Shown one piece after another: positions 8,592 through 16,138 of a DNA stretch of 43,672 bases; within the stretch, counting starts at the first letter, position 1, and each line of letters begins with the position of its first letter. Under the pieces are notes generated by a model. The model was not told the DNA's origin and searched no databases. It saw nothing but the letters and a program-made list of their open reading frames with translations. Position numbers and translations under genes: made by a program. Origin of the DNA: Actinomycetota bacterium (lineage in GTDB: Bacteria; Actinomycetota; Actinomycetes; S36-B12); NCBI GenBank assembly GCA_030681835.1, contig JAUXRN010000188.1, forward strand, positions 1 through 43,672, written 5' to 3'.

Positions 8592-9734
8592 ATGGTGAAC
8601 GCGGTCATTCTCGGCGCGGGCGAGTCGGACCGGACACCGTCACCGGGGCGGACCGCAATCGACATGGGGGTCGAGGCGGCCCTGGGCGCCATCCGCGACG
8701 CTGGCTTGAAGATTGCGGACATCGACGGCGTGGTCACCGGATACTCACTCGCCGAGCGCCATCTCGACTTCAGTGCCGATCTCGCCGAGAGCCTCGGCAT
8801 TCGGCCGTTGTGGTCCCAGACCAACTCCAGGAGCGGCGCCACGGGATCGTCCATCGTGGTAAACGCGGCCCTCGCCGTGCTCGGGGGCGCCTGCACCACG
8901 GCACTCGCGGTCTGGGCCGACAACCGGGTGTCGGGCAATCCGGACGACATGGCTGGTGCACTGGCGGCGTCACTCTCCGCCTTCGAAGTGGCCTCAGGCC
9001 CGCTCATCACGACCAGTTACGGCCTGATCGCCCAGTCGTACATGTCCCGGTGGGCGGCGACGGCCGAGGACCTCGCGTCCGTCGCCGTGCAGTTCCGCAA
9101 GCACGCCGGCCTGAATGAGCAGGCGAAGTACCGCGCACCCATCACGGTCGACGACGTGCTCAGCTCACCGATGGCGTCCTCGCCTCTGCACCGGCTGGAG
9201 TGCGCGCTCGTGACGGACTACGGCGGCGCCGTCGTCGTCACCCGGTCCGACCGAGTCCCCGACGCACATGATCCCGTGCACATCCTCGGCTTCGGCGAGG
9301 CGCTCTCGCACTCGTCGATCCTGCGCAATCCCGACCTGTTCACGACCGGGCACACGGCCGCCCGGCGTTCGTCCTCGCTTGCCTTCGAGATGGCCGGACT
9401 CGGGCCCGCCGACCTCGACATGGCCCAGATCTACGACTGCTTCACGATCACCGTCCTCATGCTCATGGAGGATTTCGGGCTGTGCGGCAGAGGCGAGGCG
9501 GGCGCCGCCGTCCGCGACGGCCTGCTCGACCGCGAAGGCCCGCTGCCGAGCAACACGAACGGAGGGTTGCTGTCGAACGCATCCGGCGGGATCCTTCACG
9601 TCACCGAGGCCGTCCGCCAGATGCGCGGCAACGCGGGCAGCCACCAACTGGCCCGGCGCCCGGAGACTGCCCTCGTGCACGGCAACGGCGGCATCCTCGG
9701 TGCCCAGACGACGATGATCCTGGGCCGACGATGA
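8592..9734 (+). CDS. SCP2-type thiolase-like protein (possible acyl-CoA aldolase subunit)
   Basis: This encodes a 380-residue thiolase-fold protein of the lipid-transfer/SCP2 group. The thiolase nucleophile position falls in the segment TNSRSGATGSS, so a serine or nearby residue stands where thiolases have Cys (about residue 81). The C-terminal half keeps YDCFT (281-285) and HGNGG (363-367). Proteins of this type pair with a DUF35 zinc-ribbon/OB-fold protein; in steroid side-chain catabolism the pair Ltp2-ChsH2(DUF35) is a retro-aldolase, not a thiolase. Here a DUF35 gene follows 21 bp downstream, supporting a heteromeric aldolase or acyltransferase. The ATG at 8592 has GAGGGAGC upstream. Part of the ADH-ALDH run. 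Confidence 0.82.
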   Translation: MVNAVILGAGESDRTPSPGRTAIDMGVEAALGAIRDAGLKIADIDGVVTGYSLAERHLDFSADLAESLGIRPLWSQTNSRSGATGSSIVVNAALAVLGGACTTALAVWADNRVSGNPDDMAGALAASLSAFEVASGPLITTSYGLIAQSYMSRWAATAEDLASVAVQFRKHAGLNEQAKYRAPITVDDVLSSPMASSPLHRLECALVTDYGGAVVVTRSDRVPDAHDPVHILGFGEALSHSSILRNPDLFTTGHTAARRSSSLAFEMAGLGPADLDMAQIYDCFTITVLMLMEDFGLCGRGEAGAAVRDGLLDREGPLPSNTNGGLLSNASGGILHVTEAVRQMRGNAGSHQLARRPETALVHGNGGILGAQTTMILGRR

Positions 9735-9755
9735 TCTGGGGAACGGAGGTGACCC

Positions 9756-10142
9756 ATGGCGATGGAGCCGGCCGCTGAGCTCTGGCACGAGTGGGCCGAG
9801 GGCCGCCTGTGCTTCCAGGAGTGCGACGCCTGCCAGGCGATCCAGCATCCCCCGGGTCCGGTGTGCGGCACCTGTCACTCGACATCACTGCACCTGGCCC
9901 CGTCGGACGGCCATGCTGCGCTCGTGTCGTGGTCGACCGTCCATCGCGCACCTGCGCCGGCATTCGCCGCCGATGTTCCGTACACGATCGGACTGGTCTC
10001 GCTGCGAGGCGGCGCCCTCGTGCAGGCGCGCGTGCTGCCCGGCATGTCCCCCGAGGGGTGGGCGCCCGGCCTGCCGGCAACCTTGCGCCTTGGAGAGGTG
10101 GCCGGGAGGCCCCAGCCCGTGATCGACAGCGTGGGTGGTTAG
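9756..10142 (+). CDS. DUF35 zinc-ribbon / OB-fold protein
   Basis: This encodes a 128-residue protein with an N-terminal rubredoxin-like zinc ribbon (Cys23, Cys26, Cys37, Cys40, in CDAC...CGTC) followed by an OB-fold (SWSTVHRAP...FAADVPYTIGLVSLRGGALVQARV). This is the DUF35 (OB_aCoA_assoc) family, which binds acyl-CoA and serves as partner of SCP2-type thiolases/aldolases. GGAGG lies 6 bases before the ATG at 9756. Its 3' end overlaps by 4 bases with the stop of the convergent FmdB-like gene. It is almost certainly the partner of the preceding thiolase-like gene; catalytic output of the pair is inferred only. Confidence 0.85.
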   Translation: MAMEPAAELWHEWAEGRLCFQECDACQAIQHPPGPVCGTCHSTSLHLAPSDGHAALVSWSTVHRAPAPAFAADVPYTIGLVSLRGGALVQARVLPGMSPEGWAPGLPATLRLGEVAGRPQPVIDSVGG

Positions 10143-10546
10143 GCGGTCGACGCGGGCGGAGCCGGGGTCGGGTGGTGATTGTGCGTGATCGCGTCCTGCA
10201 TCGTCAGGGGCTTCTCCGCCGCACGGGCCTCCTGGCGGGACAGCTCGCGCTCGATCGTCCGGTTGTCCCGCTGGTACTTCGCCACCCACATGCGACCGGC
10301 GCTCTCGGACATGTGGCACAGCCCAGGGACTTGCGGGTACTGCGTGCACAGGGACGCCTTGGGCGCCCGAGGTCCGGGCGCGTCCCCGGACGGGACCCTC
10401 GCCCGACCGCTGAGCCCGACGGCCGAGAAGAGCCGGGCGGCAGGAGCCCCGCACGATGCGCACGGCACGTCATCCGGTGCCGGGCTGGCAGTCCAGCGCT
10501 CCTGCACCCCGCAGTCGGTGCACCTGTAGTCATTGAGTATGGGCAC
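10139..10546 (-). CDS. FmdB-like zinc-ribbon protein
   Basis: This encodes a 135-residue small protein whose N-terminus PILNDYRCTDCG...VPCASCGAPAARLFSAVGLSG is the FmdB-type zinc-ribbon pattern (Cys9, Cys12, Cys29, Cys32). The rest is hydrophilic and carries further Cys and His residues of unknown role, ending in a Pro/Ala-rich tail. The start is a GTG at 10546, 9 bases after the stop of the upstream lactonase gene on the same strand, so the two form an operon. FmdB-type proteins were first annotated as regulators of formamidase/amidase genes, but many have unknown function; here a zinc-delivery or accessory role for the metallohydrolase is only a guess. Confidence 0.75.
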   Translation of the reverse strand: MPILNDYRCTDCGVQERWTASPAPDDVPCASCGAPAARLFSAVGLSGRARVPSGDAPGPRAPKASLCTQYPQVPGLCHMSESAGRMWVAKYQRDNRTIERELSRQEARAAEKPLTMQDAITHNHHPTPAPPASTA

Positions 10547-10555
10547 GGCGCAGAC

Positions 10556-11347
10556 TCACTCGTAGCAGTAGGGGGCGTGCTGGTACTCGGCCCAGTCATC
10601 GGGATCGTGGTTGATCCAGACGCTGAGGTCCTCGCCTTCCGCCATTCGCTTGATCCGCAGCAGGCTGTGGACCGCGGACAGCGTGTCGACGTCCAGCGGG
10701 AACGGCCACTCAAGGTCCAGCGCCGCCCGCAGGTGCACGGCGTCACCGGTGAGGAGGAAGGTCCGGTTGGCCAGCCGCACCTTCAGGCTCACTTCTCCGG
10801 GAGTGTGCCCGGGCGTGGAGAGGATGATGAGACTGCCGTCGCCGAACAGGTCGTGGTCGGTCCCCTGCGGCACCTCTCGCCACGTCCACTTCTTGTACTC
10901 GGCGACCTGCTCGGGGATGAAGCAGAAGTCGCCTAGCTTGGCCGGGAAGTGCGCGAAGGCAAGTTCGCCCGCCCCGGCGTAGAACGTCGCGTTCGGAAAG
11001 AGGTAGTGGCCACCGGCGTGGTCGAAGTGCAGGTGAGACGAGATCACGTGGGTCACGTCGGAGGTCTTGTACCCGAGGGCCTCGATCTGCCGGTCGATTC
11101 GCTGGTCGACCGTGCCGCCGAGCCCAAGGGCATCGCCGAGTTCCTTGCCGTAGATGCTCGCGACGTCCTCGATGGCATCCGGGTGGATGCCCGTGTCGAA
11201 CAGGACCAAGCCCTTCTGGTGCTCGATGAGGAAGGCGGGCATGGGGATCGTCACCTTGCCGCTGAGCCCATACATCAGGGTGACGGCGTCCACGGTGAGC
11301 GTGGGGCAGTCCAGGGCCCACATCTTGCGCGCAAATCCGACTGACAT
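10556..11347 (-). CDS. Metallo-beta-lactamase-fold hydrolase, N-acyl homoserine lactonase-like
   Basis: This encodes a 263-residue MBL-fold enzyme. The metal site is complete: HLHFDH (His105, His107, Asp109, His110), His181 in TPGHTPGE, Asp202 in TGDAVHL and His247 in NHDPDDW. The overall pattern is that of AiiA/AttM-type lactonases, which open lactone rings. ATG at 11347 is chosen because GGGAGGG lies about 7 bases upstream; an in-frame extension to 11473 lacks support. It is divergent from the BVMO gene at 11508 across a region with candidate operators. A lactonase next to a lactone-forming BVMO strongly suggests hydrolysis of the BVMO product rather than quorum quenching. Substrate specificity cannot be read. 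Confidence 0.85.
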   Translation of the reverse strand: MSVGFARKMWALDCPTLTVDAVTLMYGLSGKVTIPMPAFLIEHQKGLVLFDTGIHPDAIEDVASIYGKELGDALGLGGTVDQRIDRQIEALGYKTSDVTHVISSHLHFDHAGGHYLFPNATFYAGAGELAFAHFPAKLGDFCFIPEQVAEYKKWTWREVPQGTDHDLFGDGSLIILSTPGHTPGEVSLKVRLANRTFLLTGDAVHLRAALDLEWPFPLDVDTLSAVHSLLRIKRMAEGEDLSVWINHDPDDWAEYQHAPYCYE

Positions 11348-11410
11348 GCTGACGCCCTCCCGTGCTCGGTGCCTGAGCGCCCAGCATCGCGACGGGCCAG
11401 TCGCGGGAGC

Positions 11411-11445
11411 CGTGCCACTTTGGGACACCGTCCGGAAATGGCACA
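11411..11445. promoter_or_regulatory. Candidate operator B, two tandem dyads
   Basis: CGTGCCA-CTT-TGGGACA (11411-11427) and CGTCCGG-AAA-TGGCACA (11429-11445) lie in the 160-bp region between the divergent lactonase and BVMO genes. The right arms TGGGACA and TGGCACA differ by one base and are exactly 18 bases apart. The first element matches the one at 21373-21392 at 16 of 20 positions. Confidence 0.5.
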
Positions 11446-11507
11446 GCACGCGGCACCGGATCGAGGGGACCATTCCTCAACAGCCCCGCGAGGAAGGACG
11501 GCGCCCC

Positions 11508-13151
11508 ATGGCCGACAGCAGCGACATCGCCTTTGATCCGGATGCGACCCAGGTGGATGCGGTGGTGATCGGCGCCGGCTTCGGCGGGCTGTACTCCGTC
11601 CACAAGCTTCGCAACGAGATGGGCCTGACCGTGCAGGCCTTCGACACGGCCACAGGCGTCGGCGGCACCTGGTACTGGAATAGGTACCCCGGCGCGCGCT
11701 CGGATACCGAGGTGACCGCCTACTGCTACTCCTTCGACAAGGACCTGTTCAACGAGTGGAACTGGACCCAGCGCTACCCGCTGCAGCCTGAGATCCTCGC
11801 CTACCTCAACCACGTCGCCGACCGGTACGACCTGCGCCGCAGCTACCAGTTCGAGACCACCATCACCGGGACCCGGTGGAACGAGGAGACCGGTCGCTGG
11901 GAGGTCGTCACGGGTGACGGCCGGCATTACGCGGCTCGATTCCTCGTGGAGGGCGTCGGTCTGCTGTCGTCCACGAACGTCCCCGACTTCCCCGGCCTGT
12001 CCAGCTTCGCCGGCGAGTCGTACCACACCGCGCGCTGGCCCAAGGACGGCGTCGACCTCAAGGGCAAGCGGGTGGCACTCATCGGAACCGGCTCGACCGG
12101 CGTCCAGGTGGCCGTATCGATCGCCCCCGAGGTGGAGCACCTCAGCGTGTTCCAGCGGCATGCGCAGTGGACCGTGCCGGCGCAACACCGGCCGATCGCT
12201 CCGGACTTCCTGGACTTCATCAAGGCGAACTACGACGAGTACTGGGAGAGCGTTCGCCAGTCCGCGTCCGCCTTCGGCATCCACGAGAGCGATCAGCTCG
12301 CGGCCTCGGCCACGCCGGAGGAGCAGGAGGAGGCATTCGAGAAGCAGTGGAACAGCGGTGGCGGCTTCCAGTTCATGCTCGGCGTGTATGCCGATGTCGT
12401 CGCCGACCGCGACGCGAACAAGGCCGCCACCGACTTCATCGCGCGCAAGATCCGCGAGATCGTCAAGGATCCGGAGACCGCCCGGCTGCTCACGCCGGAC
12501 GAGCTCTACGCCAAGCGTCCGCTGTGCGACGACGGCTACTACGCGATCTTCAACCGGGACAACGTCGAGCTCGTCGACGTCAAGGCCCACGCAATCGCGG
12601 AGATCACCCCCAGGGGGATCAAGACAGCCGACGGCGTGGAGCGCGAGTTCGACGTCATCATCCTTGCGACCGGCTTCGATGCCTTCACCGGCAACTACCT
12701 GAAGTTCCCCCAGTACGGACGCGACGGTGTCAGCCTCGCCGACAAGTGGGCCGAGCGACCGCTCGCCTGGGAGAGCATCACCGCCGCCGGGTTCCCCAAC
12801 TGGTTCATGATCTTCGGGCCCTTCCCCCCCTTCACGAACCAGCCGCCCGCCCACGAGTTCCAGGTCAACTACATCGCCGCACTCATCAAGCACGCCATCG
12901 ACACGGGAGCCAAGAGCATCGAGGTCAAGGGTGACGTCGAGCTCTCCTTCGTGGAGACCTGCGATGAGCTCTACAACACGACGCTGTTCGCCGTGACGGA
13001 CTCCTGGATCAACGGGACCAACATCCCGGGGAAGCCCCGGGCGTGCATGGTGAATGTGGCCGGCATGCGCGGCCACGTGGCCGCGCTGAGGCAGTCCGAG
13101 GCCGACGGATACCCGGAGTTCATCGTCGACGGCGCCTCCGTCAACGCCTGA
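11508..13151 (+). CDS. Baeyer-Villiger monooxygenase, cyclohexanone-monooxygenase type (copy 1)
   Basis: This encodes a 547-residue type I FAD/NADPH BVMO that inserts oxygen next to a ketone to give an ester or lactone. It has the FAD loop GAGFGG (22-27), VGGTWYWNRYPGARSD, the BVMO fingerprint FAGESYHTARWP (167-178) and the second dinucleotide loop GTGSTG (193-198). The C-terminus has DSWINGTNIPGK, close to the CHMO-type DSWI.G.NIPGK signature. Length is as expected for CHMO/cyclopentanone monooxygenases. The ATG at 11508 follows GAGGAAGGA. It is divergent to a lactonase and is followed 29 bp later by a split transketolase on the same strand. A closely similar paralogue lies at 34837. Exact ketone unknown. 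Confidence 0.93.
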   Translation: MADSSDIAFDPDATQVDAVVIGAGFGGLYSVHKLRNEMGLTVQAFDTATGVGGTWYWNRYPGARSDTEVTAYCYSFDKDLFNEWNWTQRYPLQPEILAYLNHVADRYDLRRSYQFETTITGTRWNEETGRWEVVTGDGRHYAARFLVEGVGLLSSTNVPDFPGLSSFAGESYHTARWPKDGVDLKGKRVALIGTGSTGVQVAVSIAPEVEHLSVFQRHAQWTVPAQHRPIAPDFLDFIKANYDEYWESVRQSASAFGIHESDQLAASATPEEQEEAFEKQWNSGGGFQFMLGVYADVVADRDANKAATDFIARKIREIVKDPETARLLTPDELYAKRPLCDDGYYAIFNRDNVELVDVKAHAIAEITPRGIKTADGVEREFDVIILATGFDAFTGNYLKFPQYGRDGVSLADKWAERPLAWESITAAGFPNWFMIFGPFPPFTNQPPAHEFQVNYIAALIKHAIDTGAKSIEVKGDVELSFVETCDELYNTTLFAVTDSWINGTNIPGKPRACMVNVAGMRGHVAALRQSEADGYPEFIVDGASVNA

Positions 13152-13180
13152 GACGCCCGCTTTCGCCCACGGAGGGATCG

Positions 13181-14029
13181 ATGACACCAGTCGAGCACGC
13201 GGGCGACCTCGCCACCCTGCGCGAGCGCGCCTACCGCCTGCGGGTCGCCATGCTGTCCATGGCGTCAGGCAAGGGGGAGGGATACGTCGCCCAGGGCCTG
13301 GGCATCGCCGACTGCCTCGCCGCGCTCTACTTCCATGAGATGCGCTACGACGCCTCTCAGCCGGAGTGGCCTGACCGGGATCGCTTCCTGCTGTCCACGG
13401 GGCACTACTCGATCGCGATGTACGCCGTATTGGCCGAAGCCGGGTACCTCGATGCCAACGAGCTGCCCACGTATGGCCTGAACGGATCCCGCCTGCCGAT
13501 GAGCACCTTCGACGACCTTCCCGGCATCGAGATCGTCGGGGGGTCCCTCGGCCAGGGCCTCGGGCAGGCCGTGGGGATGGCCGTGGGGCTGCGTATCGAC
13601 GCCGGTCCTGCGCGCGTGTTCTGCGAGGTCTCCGACGGGGAGCTCCAGGAGGGGTCGACGTGGGAGGCCTTGATGTCGGCGGCCACCTTCGGCTGCGACA
13701 ACCTGGTCGCCCTCTTCGACTGCAACGGGGTCCAGGCCGACGGCGCGGTGCACGTGGCGCTCGAGCCGGTCGCCGACAAGATCTCGGCTTTCGGCTGGGA
13801 CACGGTCGAGATCGACGGCAACGACATCGAGGCGGTCGTCGACGCCTTGGCAGGGGCGCGCGCGACCGACGGGCGGCCCAAGGCGATCGTCATGCGGACC
13901 ACGCCCGGGTTCGGCATCCCCTCACTGATGCGTCGCGAGCGCGCGCATTTCGTTCGCATCCCGGATGACGAGTGGCAGGTCATGCGGCAGGAGCTGGAGG
14001 CCGGCAGGCCGGAGGTGTCGCGTGTCTGA
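13181..14029 (+). CDS. Transketolase-type subunit, N-terminal (ThDP-binding) half
   Basis: This encodes a 282-residue protein corresponding to the N-terminal third of transketolase. It shows HYSIAMYAVLAEAGYL (His75), GSLGQGLGQAVGMA and the ThDP/Mg motif as SDGELQEG (Asp152), with FDCNGVQADG as the second half of that motif. The usual first Gly of GDGE is Ser. GGAGG lies just upstream of the ATG at 13181. The gene ends inside the start of the C-terminal half, with an 8-base overlap. Split transketolases are common in bacterial sugar catabolic operons. Here no sugar kinase or isomerase is seen nearby, so an unphosphorylated alpha-hydroxyketone substrate is possible. Confidence 0.9.
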   Translation: MTPVEHAGDLATLRERAYRLRVAMLSMASGKGEGYVAQGLGIADCLAALYFHEMRYDASQPEWPDRDRFLLSTGHYSIAMYAVLAEAGYLDANELPTYGLNGSRLPMSTFDDLPGIEIVGGSLGQGLGQAVGMAVGLRIDAGPARVFCEVSDGELQEGSTWEALMSAATFGCDNLVALFDCNGVQADGAVHVALEPVADKISAFGWDTVEIDGNDIEAVVDALAGARATDGRPKAIVMRTTPGFGIPSLMRRERAHFVRIPDDEWQVMRQELEAGRPEVSRV

Positions 14030-15008
14030 GGCGGAGGAGATGGTCGGGCGCACCCGAGGAATGGGAGAGTTGATCGAGGTCGAGGGCAAGACCACCGAGC
14101 TGGCCCCATTCGGCCACGAACTGGCCGCACTGGGACGGGAGCGTCCCGAGGTGGTCGGCCTGACGGCCGACATGGGCCGCTACAGCGACATCCTTCCCTT
14201 CCGCGATGCGCATCCTGATCGGTTCTTCAATGTGGGCATGGCGGAGCAGAACCTCGTGGCCGTGTCTGCAGGGCTCGCCAAGGTCGGCAAGATCGCCTAC
14301 TGCACCACGTACTCGGTGTTCGTGACACGTCGGGCCTACGACTTCGTCGCCATCGCGTGCGCGCACTCCATGGCGAACGTCAAGATCTTCGCCGGCATGC
14401 CCGGCTTGGTGAACGGCTACGGGGCCACCCACCAGGCCACCGAGGACCTGAACATGATGCGCGGCATCGCCGACCTCACGGTGATCGACCCGTGCGACGC
14501 AACCGAGCTGCGCCAGGTCGTGCGTGCGGTGGCTGACATCCCCGGCACCGTGTACGTCAGGCTGCTGCGCGGCAACGTGCCGGTGGAGCTGGACAGCTCG
14601 TACCGCTTCCAGGTCGGGAAGTCCGCGGAGCTTCGGCGTGGGGAGCGCGTGGGCATCATCTCGACGGGGTACATGACAGCCCGCGCGCTTGATGCGGCCA
14701 AGGCGACGGCTGAGCAGGGCATCGGCGTGGGGGTGCTCCACGTGCCGACCATCAAGCCGTTCGACACCGCCGGCGTCCTGGCGTTCGCCGGCCAGTACGA
14801 CCGACTGATCGTGGCCGAGAACCACAAGACCACGGGTGGCCTCGCCACGCTGGTCATCGAGGCGATGTTCGACGCCGGGATGCTCAAGCCGGTCGAGCGG
14901 ATCGGCCTCGCCGACTCCTTCTTCGAGTGCGGGTCGCAGGAGTACCTGGAGTCCCGGTACGAGGTGGACCTGCCCCGGTTCATCCGGGCGATCCTCGCCA
15001 ACGCCTAG
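14022..15008 (+). CDS. Transketolase-type subunit, C-terminal (pyrimidine-binding) half
   Basis: This encodes a 328-residue protein covering the Pyr and C-terminal transketolase domains. It has LTADMGRYSDI, the activating glutamate in FFNVGMAEQN (about residue 75), THQATEDL and RLLRGNVP. The GTG at 14022 has GGAGG 8 bases upstream, within the end of the N-terminal-half gene, giving tight translational coupling and implying equimolar subunits. The stop overlaps the convergent GldA-like gene by 3 to 4 bases. Together the two subunits would make a ThDP enzyme transferring a two-carbon ketol (or 1-deoxyketol) unit. The link to the BVMO operon is unusual and does not by itself identify the substrate. 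Confidence 0.9.
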   Translation: MSEAEEMVGRTRGMGELIEVEGKTTELAPFGHELAALGRERPEVVGLTADMGRYSDILPFRDAHPDRFFNVGMAEQNLVAVSAGLAKVGKIAYCTTYSVFVTRRAYDFVAIACAHSMANVKIFAGMPGLVNGYGATHQATEDLNMMRGIADLTVIDPCDATELRQVVRAVADIPGTVYVRLLRGNVPVELDSSYRFQVGKSAELRRGERVGIISTGYMTARALDAAKATAEQGIGVGVLHVPTIKPFDTAGVLAFAGQYDRLIVAENHKTTGGLATLVIEAMFDAGMLKPVERIGLADSFFECGSQEYLESRYEVDLPRFIRAILANA

Positions 15009-16111
15009 GCGCCGCTTCGGGTGCCCAGCCCGGCCAAGGCATCGACACGTTGGGCTGCCTCGATGAGGAGCGGCTCAGTGACCTCGATGGGGAAGTTGGC
15101 GAGGTGCGGGGCGGTCATCGTGTGCACCGCGATCTCGGCGAAAGCCCTGTCCGCCGGCGCGTCGATCCCCAGGTCCGCCGAGCACACCGGCAGCCTGATG
15201 GCTCTCAGGAAGCCCATCAGGTCCGCGATCTCCCCATCTGCGCGACCCTCGGCGGCCAATTGCACCAGGGCGCCCCAAGCCACGTGGTACCCATGCGGCA
15301 GCCGTCGCGCACCATCGGCCCGCATCAGGCCGCGGGTGAGCGAGTGAGCCACCGACAGGCCCCCGTTCTCGAAGGCCAGTCCGCTCAAGAGGACCACGGC
15401 CTCCACGGTCTGCTCGAGGGCGTCCGTGACGACGCCCGACTCGCAGTCGGCGATGGCCTGGATCGCATGCTGGCGCAACGCTCGGTAGCAGTCGTCGCCG
15501 ATGGCAGTCGCGATCCTCAGGGGCCGCGTGCCGAGAGGTGTCATTCCCGTCCCGACGGCGCAGCCATCCGCCTCGAACTTCTTCGCTATCGCATCACCGA
15601 TGCCCGCCCGCAGGAAATCGGCCGGTGCCGCCGCAATGAGAGATGTGTCGACGAGGACGAGCACCGGGTTTGAGGGCAGGTGGTCGACAGCGATGAGGGC
15701 ATGGCTGTCGTCATACATCGCGATCGCGCTGCTCGTCGGGCTGTCGTTTGAAGCGATCGTCGGGACCGTCGCGACTGGGAGGTCCAGGCGCAATGCAACG
15801 GACTTTGCCGCATCGAGGGCCTTGCCGCCCCCGACCCCGACCACGAGGCTGCCCGGCACCCCATCGCAGGTCCGCGCAAGTGCGTCAACGGCCTCGTACG
15901 TGATCTCTCCATCGAGGGTGAGCACCAGCGGGTCCAGTCCGGCGGCAGCGAGAATGCCGCGAAGCCTGTCACCGAGGAGGGCCAGGACGGGTGCGTCGGT
16001 CACGACGATCGGGATCGTGCCCAACGGCGCGATCAACTCGCCCAGTCGCTCGAGCGACCCCGGCCCTTGGATGTATCGGCTGGGGCTGGCGAATACGCGC
16101 TGGGCGCTCAT
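15005..16111 (-). CDS. Iron/zinc-containing glycerol dehydrogenase-like (GldA family) enzyme
   Basis: This encodes a 368-residue family III metal-dependent dehydrogenase. The NAD site is GVGGGKALDAAK (93-104). The metal ligands predicted from the GldA family are Asp173 (GIGDAIAKK), His256 (SVAHSLT) and His273 (LPHGYH). Positions agree well with GldA numbering when counting from the ATG at 16111, which supports that start; a GTG at 16132 would add seven residues. The substrate may be glycerol/dihydroxyacetone or another vicinal diol. It is the last gene of a minus-strand run with the ABC importer (27 bp gap from the ATPase stop to this ATG), so the substrate may be what the importer brings in. 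Confidence 0.85.
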   Translation of the reverse strand: MSAQRVFASPSRYIQGPGSLERLGELIAPLGTIPIVVTDAPVLALLGDRLRGILAAAGLDPLVLTLDGEITYEAVDALARTCDGVPGSLVVGVGGGKALDAAKSVALRLDLPVATVPTIASNDSPTSSAIAMYDDSHALIAVDHLPSNPVLVLVDTSLIAAAPADFLRAGIGDAIAKKFEADGCAVGTGMTPLGTRPLRIATAIGDDCYRALRQHAIQAIADCESGVVTDALEQTVEAVVLLSGLAFENGGLSVAHSLTRGLMRADGARRLPHGYHVAWGALVQLAAEGRADGEIADLMGFLRAIRLPVCSADLGIDAPADRAFAEIAVHTMTAPHLANFPIEVTEPLLIEAAQRVDALAGLGTRSGA

Positions 16112-16138
16112 GCGTGATCCGACGTGGGTCACAGGGCG

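Noticed and set aside
10743-13187. 814-codon open frame on the minus strand across the first BVMO
   Set aside because: It is antisense to a BVMO with complete motifs, has low-complexity Val/Gly/Asp composition and matches no family; high-GC codon bias keeps the opposite strand open.
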